Shown piece after piece: positions 1 to 6,425 of a stretch of 8,638 nt of DNA (within the stretch, counting starts at the first letter, position 1; each line of letters begins with the position of its first letter). Below the pieces are notes generated by a model that worked only from the letters and a program-made list of their open reading frames with translations, did not search any database and had not been told where the DNA came from. The translations under genes and the position numbers were made by a program. This DNA comes from Bacteroidota bacterium. Lineage in GTDB: Bacteria > Bacteroidota > Bacteroidia > Chitinophagales > Chitinophagaceae. The stretch lies in NCBI GenBank assembly GCA_947457085.1, contig CANGUS010000064.1:1-8638 (forward strand), given 5' to 3'.

Positions 1-581
1 ATTTTTTGATATTGCAAAAGGTCTTTATATAAATAACTGTTGGCTAATTCTTTTAATCTTTTTTCTGCCTCTAAAGGATTCATCACAATTTCAGGATAAA
101 GCCCAAATATCAAATGATGAGAAAGGTTTTTATGAGTTTCTATATAACCAAAGTGGTTTATCATTTCTTGCCAAGAAATAGGAAAAAGAAGGTGTTCCCA
201 TTTTCTACCCGTTAAAGGTTCGTTCACTGAATTTGAAAGCTCTAAAGCCGAAGATCCTGAAATTACAACTTGTACGGATGGCATTCTATCATGAATTATT
301 TTTAGCGTGATGCCAATATCATTAATCCGTTGTGCTTCATCAATAAAAATTGTTTTATGTTGACCTATGATTTGTTTTAGCTTGTTTTCACCTGCATTTA
401 GTAGCAGTTGTTTGTCCTCAATATCATCCCCATTAATAAACAGATAATCACCTTTAGAATCACATATTTCTTTAATGAGTGTTGTTTTTCCTACTTGTCT
501 CGGGCCTAATACCAGAATGATTTTGCCCCCATTCCATTCTTTATTTAATGTATTTTGTAGAATACGTTCTATTTTTTTCAT
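1..581 (-). CDS. DUF4143/AAA_14-type P-loop ATPase, C-terminus cut by window edge
   Basis: Only the first 193 codons are present; the gene starts at the ATG at 579-581 and runs off the left edge. The translation begins MKKIERILQN. It has a Walker A motif GPRQVGKTT (residues 26-34), a Walker B motif TIFIDEAQ (77-84), and the family's post-Walker-B segment GSSALEL (109-115) followed by LTGR (123-126). FPISWQEM (133-140) and GLYPEIV (160-166) match the segments that link the ATPase core to DUF4143 in this family. These proteins are widespread, soluble and often accessory in bacteria; their biological role is poorly known. An exact -7 promoter box lies 23 bases upstream of the start. The family call is firm. 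The missing C-terminus means I cannot tell whether DUF4143 is intact. Confidence 0.88.
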   Translation of the reverse strand, partial: MKKIERILQNTLNKEWNGGKIILVLGPRQVGKTTLIKEICDSKGDYLFINGDDIEDKQLLLNAGENKLKQIIGQHKTIFIDEAQRINDIGITLKIIHDRMPSVQVVISGSSALELSNSVNEPLTGRKWEHLLFPISWQEMINHFGYIETHKNLSHHLIFGLYPEIVMNPLEAEKRLKELANSYLYKDLLQYQK

Positions 582-603
582 ATAAATAATAGATTATAAT
601 CTT

Positions 604-636
604 CAAATTTAATATAAAAAATAGAATATATACAAT
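604..636 (-). promoter_or_regulatory. Bacteroidota-type promoter of the ATPase gene
   Basis: Read on the minus strand, TAAATTTG (604-611) is an exact match to the Bacteroidota -7 consensus TAnnTTTG. ATTG (633-636), 21 bases upstream of it, can serve as the -33 box. This places the transcript start near 597 and leaves a leader of about 16 bases before the ATG at 581. No Shine-Dalgarno sequence is visible, as is usual in this phylum. The region is very AT-rich, so a chance match is possible. Confidence 0.55.
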
Positions 637-643
637 TTAATTC

Positions 644-676
644 AAAAAAAGCCGATTCGAAAGAGTCGGCTTTTAA
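644..676 (-). terminator. Rho-independent terminator after the BspA-like gene (possibly bidirectional)
   Basis: It begins 2 bases past the stop codon at 678-680. On the minus strand the arms AAAAGCCGA/TCGGCTTTT enclose a CT-rich loop and are followed by a run of T. On the plus strand the same DNA folds as an 8-bp stem GCCGATTC/GAGTCGGC (one G-U pair) closed by a GAAA tetraloop. On the minus strand that inner stem has a C-A mismatch, so the hairpin fits plus-strand RNA slightly better, although no plus-strand gene is seen upstream. A 25-bp part of it recurs, inverted, at 2726-2750. Confidence 0.75.
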
Positions 677-677
677 T

Positions 678-2183
678 TTAATCTTTTATAATTTTTACTC
701 TATAAGTTGTTTTATCATCTAAAATTTCAGCAATGTAAATGCCTTTAGAAAAATGACTAATATCTATCAACGATGTTTGATTTTCAATTTTTGAAGTCAA
801 TAATTTTTGACCAAATGAATTGTATAAAATCACGTTGGCGCCATTCATCGGACATTCAATTTTGAAAATAGAATTGGTAGGATTAGGAGAGATAGTGATT
901 AAATGATTTTCATTATTTGTTGATATTTGAGTTGGATAACAGGCAGTATTAATCATAGCATCTCCAGAAATTGACCACCCTTTAGTATTGATTAAATAAT
1001 TTCTACTGGAAACAGCATTTGTACCGTACTTAATACCTGTAGCTCCCAGAGACAATCCATTTGGTGTACTAGTATTATTTCCCCAACCATATAAAGTAGA
1101 TGAATAATTACCGCAATCCATACCACAGCCATCTAACATATTTTTATTGTTTAAAAGGGCTGTTAAATTCCAATTTACAATGGGTTGATTAAAAACCCAT
1201 GCTCCAGAAAACATATATTCCATGTTGGTTACATTGCTCGTATTCCAATTATCAATAGGTTGATTAAAAGAGTTTGCATTATAAAACATCGAACGCATAT
1301 TTGTTACATTACCTGTATTCCAATTACCAATAGGTTGATTAAAAGATGTTGCACCTCCAAACATTCCTTCCATATTAGTAACATTACTGGTATTCCAATT
1401 TCCTATGGGTTGATTAAAATTTGCAGCATAACCAAACATTCCAGTCATACTTGTTACATTACTCGTATTCCAATTTCCAATGGGTTGATTAAAATTGGAT
1501 GCAAAAGCAAACATTGCATATAAATTAGTAACATTACTCGTATTCCAATTTCCGATGGGTTGATTAAAATTGTTTGTTCTCCAAAACATCCAACTCATAT
1601 TATTAACATTGCTTGTATTCCAATTACCAATGGGTTGATTAAAGTTAGTTGCATCATAAAACATATATTCCATGTTGATTATATTACTCGTATTCCATGT
1701 ATTCATATTAGCAGGGCTGTTTAAACTACTGCACCGATAAAACATAGATGACATGTTGGTTACTAAACTTAAATTGGGTACATCAGTTGCGGATATATTG
1801 AGGGAATCGCAACCATAGAAAGCCATTTCCATACTCGACCAAGCAACGCCGCCCCATTGTTCAATATTTACTAAACGACTTTTATCTGCGTAACTACTTA
1901 TATTAATTCGATTAAAATGAGTAGGATTAATTTTTAATCGGATCTTTGAATTTGTGGGCAATCCTGAAATAATTGCGGTGGTTCCCGTAAAACTTCCACT
2001 GCCTGTGGTGCCTGCTGGTATGGTTTCCCAAGTATAATTTACATTGCCTGTTGTTTCAATACCAAAAGCAATGGAGTTAGTACTCCAGCCAGGATTATTC
2101 AAATTCCAAACGGTAATAAAATCTTGTGCCTGCACAGCATTGGCAAAAAAAGCAACTAAAAATAAAAGTAGAAACTTCTTCAT
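678..2183 (-). CDS. Secreted BspA-family (DUF285) repeat surface protein with T9SS type A sorting domain
   Basis: The 501-residue protein starts with a clear Sec signal peptide: MKK, a hydrophobic core, then AVQAQ with cleavage near residue 20. Residues 21-115 form an N-terminal region typical of these proteins. Residues 118-350 are BspA-like repeats. W163, 188, 213, 238, 263, 288, 313 and 338 fall exactly 25 residues apart, and FNQPI recurs seven times (181, 206, 231, 256, 281, 306, 331), each followed by NWN and usually an NMxxMF motif. The GWSISGD block (402-408) commonly closes this family's repeat domain. Residues about 428-501 (ISPNPTN..., [20 protein letters not shown], final KIIKD) are a type A T9SS C-terminal sorting domain, so the mature protein should reach the cell surface through Sec and T9SS. 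Relatives in other bacteria act in adhesion or host contact; the role here is unknown. A terminator follows directly. Confidence 0.9.
   Translation of the reverse strand: MKKFLLLFLVAFFANAVQAQDFITVWNLNNPGWSTNSIAFGIETTGNVNYTWETIPAGTTGSGSFTGTTAIISGLPTNSKIRLKINPTHFNRINISSYADKSRLVNIEQWGGVAWSSMEMAFYGCDSLNISATDVPNLSLVTNMSSMFYRCSSLNSPANMNTWNTSNIINMEYMFYDATNFNQPIGNWNTSNVNNMSWMFWRTNNFNQPIGNWNTSNVTNLYAMFAFASNFNQPIGNWNTSNVTSMTGMFGYAANFNQPIGNWNTSNVTNMEGMFGGATSFNQPIGNWNTGNVTNMRSMFYNANSFNQPIDNWNTSNVTNMEYMFSGAWVFNQPIVNWNLTALLNNKNMLDGCGMDCGNYSSTLYGWGNNTSTPNGLSLGATGIKYGTNAVSSRNYLINTKGWSISGDAMINTACYPTQISTNNENHLITISPNPTNSIFKIECPMNGANVILYNSFGQKLLTSKIENQTSLIDISHFSKGIYIAEILDDKTTYRVKIIKD
1134..1703 (-). repeat. 75-bp tandem coding repeats (25-residue BspA-like units)
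   Basis: Residues 161-350 of the surface protein are encoded by about eight units of exactly 75 bp. On the plus strand each contains a block like ATTCCAATTNCC followed by GGTTGATTAAA. Copies differ mainly at third codon positions of the Gly and Pro codons and in the variable residues after MF. The first unit (W163) lacks FNQPI, and the last (331-350) degenerates to [14 protein letters not shown]. Exact in-frame periodicity makes copy-number change by slippage or recombination possible without breaking the frame. Confidence 0.92.
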
Positions 2184-2201
2184 AAATTAAAATATTTGGG
2201 A

Positions 2202-2234
2202 TAAAAATAATAAAAAGCCGTCGGCTTTTACAAA
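2202..2234 (-). promoter_or_regulatory. Possible promoter of the BspA-like gene, with a palindrome in its spacer
   Basis: On the minus strand TTTG (2231-2234) is followed after 21 bases by TATTTTTA (2202-2209), seven of eight matches to TAnnTTTG. This would give a leader of about 12 bases before the ATG at 2183. The 21-base spacer equals that of the promoter proposed for the ATPase gene. The 17-bp palindrome at 2213-2229 lies inside the spacer. The -7 match is imperfect in AT-rich DNA. Confidence 0.35.
2213..2229. promoter_or_regulatory. Perfect 8-1-8 palindrome: operator or terminator remnant
   Basis: AAAAGCCG and CGGCTTTT are separated by a single base, so the site reads the same on both strands apart from the centre. 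Two readings compete. It could be an operator within the promoter spacer of the surface-protein gene. Or it could be a collapsed member of the terminator type at 644-676 and 2719-2751, with the same GCCG/CGGC arms but no loop insert. As RNA it can form a 7-bp stem with a 3-base loop, followed on the minus strand by a T-rich run. Confidence 0.5.
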
Positions 2235-2497
2235 CTTTTCTTAATTCTTTTGGAGGCTACAAAATACATTAATTGAAGATGTGTTGAAGTAAGTTTAAAT
2301 AAAATATGATGTTTTTGAAAAACAAAGTATTGTAGGTTTTTACTGTTTCTGTACTGTACTTTTTTGCATGGGAAAGTAGTTAGTTTAGAAATTTTTTCTA
2401 CTTCAAAATAGATGTATTTAGTTTGTCGAAACTTTGCTTTTTTTCTTGTACAGAGTCTTTGTAAATTAAATATTTCTCTACTTGCTTTTTAAAAGAC
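2230..2497. other. Gene-poor stretch with minus-strand open frames but no start codon in a good place
   Basis: No recognisable gene. On the minus strand one frame is open from the region around 2540 to a stop at 2398-2400 and reads KSFKKQVEKYLIYKD and onward. Another is open for roughly 85 codons up to a TAA at the right border of the 2213-2229 palindrome, ending FVASKRIKKSL. Neither has a convincing start codon. They may be the decayed 3' part of the small frame at 2498-2665, or chance openness in A-rich DNA. Confidence 0.35.
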
Positions 2498-2665
2498 TTA
2501 CTTGCTGTTATTTGCCTTTGCACTATTAGTAGATGATTTTACAACATTATTCCAAATTTCATTAAAATCTTTATTGCCATTGAACAATACAACTTTTTCT
2601 TTTTTTGAAGTAAGTGCTTTTGTTTTCTTTTTTATAGGTTCTTTTATCGATTGTACCTTTACCAT
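2498..2665 (-). CDS. Possible small basic protein of 55 residues (hypothetical, perhaps a broken gene)
   Basis: ATG at 2663-2665, TAA at 2498-2500. The protein is Lys- and Asn-rich, starting MVKVQSIKEPIKKKTK and containing VVLFNGNKDFNEIWNNVV, with no signal peptide or membrane segment. A possible promoter lies about 20 bases upstream. Just after the stop, the next frame continues in a similar Lys-rich, coding-like style (SFKKQVEKYLIYKDSVQEKK, stop at 2398-2400). A single-base frameshift near 2498 would therefore give one protein of about 87 residues. This could be a frameshifted pseudogene, a sequencing error, or chance. I do not recognise the family. The opposite-strand frame here is Phe-rich and looks like its shadow. 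Confidence 0.3.
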   Translation of the reverse strand: MVKVQSIKEPIKKKTKALTSKKEKVVLFNGNKDFNEIWNNVVKSSTNSAKANNSK

Positions 2666-2686
2666 AATTGTGTTTTTTTCTAATCA

Positions 2687-2716
2687 TAAAAGTACAACAT
2701 TATTTATTTAATCAAA
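2687..2716 (-). promoter_or_regulatory. Possible promoter of the small minus-strand ORF
   Basis: Minus-strand TTTG (2713-2716), an 18-base spacer and TACTTTTA (2687-2694, seven of eight matches to TAnnTTTG) predict a start near 2679, about 14 bases before the ATG. It sits immediately downstream of the groEL terminator, where a new transcription unit would be expected to begin. The match is imperfect. Confidence 0.3.
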
Positions 2717-2718
2717 CA

Positions 2719-2751
2719 AAAAAAACCGACTCTTTCGAATCGGCTTTTTTG
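2719..2751 (-). terminator. Rho-independent terminator of groES-groEL
   Basis: It lies about 40 bases past the groEL stop. On the minus strand the stem CCGATTC/GAGTCGG (one G-U pair) is closed by a GAAA tetraloop, flanked by A and T runs that extend the stem, and followed by an uninterrupted T tract. The core and one T tract (2726-2750) are a perfect inverted copy of 645-669, so a common terminator cassette appears to be reused. Confidence 0.82.
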
Positions 2752-2790
2752 TATTTCCAAACATCGGACATCTTCATCCGACATCGTTTT

Positions 2791-4567
<1,777 letters not shown>

Positions 4568-4572
4568 CTCTC

Positions 4573-4872
4573 TTAGATGATTGCTAAAATATCGCTTTCT
4601 CTCATGATTAATAAATCTTCCATTTCAAGTGCAATTTCTGTTCCAGCATATTTTCCATAAAGAACCATATCGCCTACTTTTACCGTCATTGGTTCGTCTG
4701 CTTTACCAGCGCCAACTGCGATAACTGTACCACGTTGCGGTTTTTCTTTTGCTGTATCAGGTATAATAATTCCACCAGCTGTTTTTGTTTCAGCTGCTGC
4801 TGGTTTAACAATTACACGGTCGTGTAATGGAGTAATGGATACTTTTACTGCTGCTTTACTTGCTTTTGCCAT
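4573..4872 (-). CDS. groES: 10-kDa co-chaperonin GroES
   Basis: The 99-residue heptameric lid of the GroEL chamber. Landmarks are [10 protein letters not shown] (15-24), the mobile loop with [16 protein letters not shown] (33-48) whose III segment contacts GroEL apical domains, then GTVIAVG (48-54), [14 protein letters not shown] (64-77) and the C-terminal [13 protein letters not shown]. Compared with the classical form, which starts close to the PLHDR segment, this one has about ten extra N-terminal residues ([10 protein letters not shown]). The ATG at 4870-4872 is the first in frame and follows a plausible leader, so I keep it. It is the first gene of the groES-groEL unit. Confidence 0.97.
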   Translation of the reverse strand: MAKASKAAVKVSITPLHDRVIVKPAAAETKTAGGIIIPDTAKEKPQRGTVIAVGAGKADEPMTVKVGDMVLYGKYAGTEIALEMEDLLIMRESDILAII

Positions 4873-4933
4873 TTGTTTATTTTTTAAGTTTAAAAAAATT
4901 GATATTTGTTACCCATATTATCATGAAATGTGC

Positions 4934-4962
4934 CAAAGCTACAAGTAAGCCATTTTTTCAGA
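4934..4962 (-). promoter_or_regulatory. groES-groEL promoter
   Basis: Minus-strand TAGCTTTG (4934-4941) is an exact TAnnTTTG -7 box. TCTG (4959-4962), 17 bases upstream, is a weak -33 box. The predicted transcript start is near 4927, with a leader of about 55 bases. There is no CIRCE element, so regulation by HrcA through that site is not supported; a housekeeping-type promoter is what the sequence shows. Confidence 0.6.
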
Positions 4963-5154
4963 TGTTCTTAAAATAGGCTGTCTTTATTGACAATTACTAT
5001 TGACATTTTAGCATAAAAATAGGTAAGTACCCCCGTTTTCAGCCTTCTTTATTTTTTTGACTCTAATGCAATGCGCTCTTTCAAGCCGAATCGCTTTTTT
5101 TATTTTGCAATTGATATATCCGTGTTTGTACTTAAAAATCGAACAGCATTATGT

Positions 5155-5162
5155 TATATTTG
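5155..5162 (+). promoter_or_regulatory. -7 box of the ureohydrolase-like gene
   Basis: TATATTTG is an exact match to TAnnTTTG and sits 17 bases before the ATG at 5180, predicting a leader of about 11 bases. No TTTG is found at the usual 19-21 base spacing; the nearest, at 5125-5128, is 26 bases away. Confidence 0.5.
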
Positions 5163-5179
5163 TGACCTAAACATTTTTC

Positions 5180-6319
5180 ATGTCTATTTTAAGCGAAATT
5201 TTACAGTACACTACAGCCATTCATTTTTCTGAAACGGAAGAAGTTGTCTATTTGCCTACTCAAATCGGAAATCATATAATTCCAATTAACCATGCAAATG
5301 TAGATATGGAGGAGATTGATGTCATTCTAGTAGGCTGCGGTGAACTAAGAGGACAAAATAGAAAAATGGATTATAGCAATGGTCCTGATTGTGTTCGTAA
5401 AGAATTGTATAAATTACATTATTGGCACGAAGATGTTCGCATCGGCGACATAGGAAATATCATAGAAGGAGCTCAACTCAATGATACAAAAGCCGCATTG
5501 CGAACGGTTTTAACAGAATTACATCATTTAGGTAAAAAAGTAATCGTGATCGGGGGCTCCCACGATTTAACCTTACAACAATATGATGTTTACAAAACCA
5601 AACAAGAAATTATTGATTTTACAGTCATTGATATGTTGGCTGATTTAGATGATGTTTCGGAAAATAGATACGATAGTTATTTAATGGAAGCCCTAACATT
5701 CACGCCCAATTATGTTCGCCATTTTAACTTAATTGGTTTTCAAAGTTATTATGTCAATCCTCATCTAATCGAAACGTTCGATAAACTTCGTTTCGACTGT
5801 ACTCGCCTTGGAAAAGCACGTGAAGATTTAGATGAAATGGAACCCGCTTTAAGAAGCTCACACATTGTGAGCATCGATATCAATGCCATCCGTTACAGCG
5901 ATGCACCTGCTAATAAACTAGGTTCACCCAATGGATTTTATGGCGATGAAATGTGTAAAATTACTCGCTTTGCTGGCATGAGCGATACCTTGGGTTCATT
6001 GGGTATTTATGGCTATTTGCCCGAGTTAGATAATGATCAAATTACAGCTAAACTAATTGCACAAATGGTTTGGTATTTTATTGATGGAGTCTCTGTTCAA
6101 AAACTAGAATGCCCATTGACTGACAAAGATCAGTTTATAGAATACCATATCACATTTACGCACAACAACAGCTTGTTTTTGAAATCAAAAAGAACCAATC
6201 GTTGGTGGATGCAATTGCCTAACGAATCTTTTATTCCTTGCTCTTACAAAGATTATATTACTGCCTGCAACAACGAAATTCCTGAACGTTGGATGAGAGA
6301 AGTGGAAAGATTGGTATAG
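5180..6319 (+). CDS. Arginase/formimidoylglutamase-fold (ureohydrolase) protein with altered metal site
   Basis: The 379-residue protein has the ureohydrolase order of motifs: VILVGCGELRGQ (48-59), NGPDCVRKELYKL (67-79), VIVIGGSHDLT (121-131), VIDMLADLDD (149-158), SIDINAIRYSDAPA (231-244) and LECPLTD (309-315). Active members bind two Mn ions through one His and one Asp of GG-x-H-D, Asp-x-His-x-Asp, and Asp-x-Asp. Here H128, D151, D155 and D233 are present, but the second motif has Leu153 in place of His and the third has Asn235 in place of the last Asp. Residues about 316-379 form an extra C-terminal segment (CSYKDYITACNNEIPERW) that I recognise from Bacteroidota homologues usually labelled formimidoylglutamase or arginase. 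With two of six ligands lost, hydrolysis of arginine, agmatine or formimidoylglutamate is doubtful, and no hut or arg genes are nearby. It may be a binding or regulatory pseudoenzyme. The fold call is firm; the function is unknown. Confidence 0.85.
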   Translation: MSILSEILQYTTAIHFSETEEVVYLPTQIGNHIIPINHANVDMEEIDVILVGCGELRGQNRKMDYSNGPDCVRKELYKLHYWHEDVRIGDIGNIIEGAQLNDTKAALRTVLTELHHLGKKVIVIGGSHDLTLQQYDVYKTKQEIIDFTVIDMLADLDDVSENRYDSYLMEALTFTPNYVRHFNLIGFQSYYVNPHLIETFDKLRFDCTRLGKAREDLDEMEPALRSSHIVSIDINAIRYSDAPANKLGSPNGFYGDEMCKITRFAGMSDTLGSLGIYGYLPELDNDQITAKLIAQMVWYFIDGVSVQKLECPLTDKDQFIEYHITFTHNNSLFLKSKRTNRWWMQLPNESFIPCSYKDYITACNNEIPERWMREVERLV

Positions 6320-6357
6320 GTATTTTTAAAACCTTCTTTGTCTTCAAGTTCTTTTGC

Positions 6358-6398
6358 TTAAAATTATTTTATGTAACTTCATTTTTTAAAATTATTTT
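6358..6398 (+). repeat. 13-bp direct repeat upstream of the TMTC-like gene
   Basis: TTAAAATTATTTT occurs at 6358-6370 and again at 6386-6398, a 28-bp spacing, in the 106-bp gap before the ATG at 6426. Each copy is A/T only, so chance is plausible. The gap shows no good terminator for the preceding gene and no exact -7 box. Confidence 0.4.
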
Positions 6399-6425
6399 TA
6401 CCCCTCATTCATTTTTAAAGAACGT

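Larger units (their letters stand above)
4873..5179. other. Divergent intergenic region between groES and the ureohydrolase-like gene
   Basis: This 307-bp region carries a leftward promoter for groES near 4934-4962 and a rightward -7 box at 5155-5162. Between them I see no ORF or RNA gene. No CIRCE operator (TTAGCACTC-N9-GAGTGCTAA) is present. AAGCCGAATCGCTTTTTTT around 5083-5101 resembles half of the terminator type seen elsewhere in the window but pairs poorly. ATTGACA occurs twice, at 4986 and 4999. Confidence 0.6.

Noticed and set aside
1185..1523. Plus-strand open frame of 112 codons with a repeated Ile/Tyr/Arg pattern
   Set aside because: It is the antisense of the 75-bp coding repeats; its periodicity is inherited from the real minus-strand gene.
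1134..1703. Regularly spaced repeats that could suggest a CRISPR array
   Set aside because: The repeats are contiguous 75-bp units inside an open reading frame encoding a known repeat family, with no constant repeat separated by unique spacers.
2502..2711. Plus-strand 69-codon Phe/Leu-rich frame resembling a small membrane protein
   Set aside because: Its Phe-richness is what the complement of an AAA/GAA-rich coding strand gives; it covers the Lys-rich minus-strand frame and runs into the groEL terminator region. No TAnnTTTG box was seen for it.
5083..5101. AAGCCGAATCGCTTTTTTT as a third full terminator
   Set aside because: It shares half of the terminator arms but only about 4 bp can pair, and no gene ends just before it on either strand.
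4873..5179. CIRCE operator for the chaperonin genes
   Set aside because: Neither TTAGCACTC nor GAGTGCTAA, nor a near match in inverted pair, was found.
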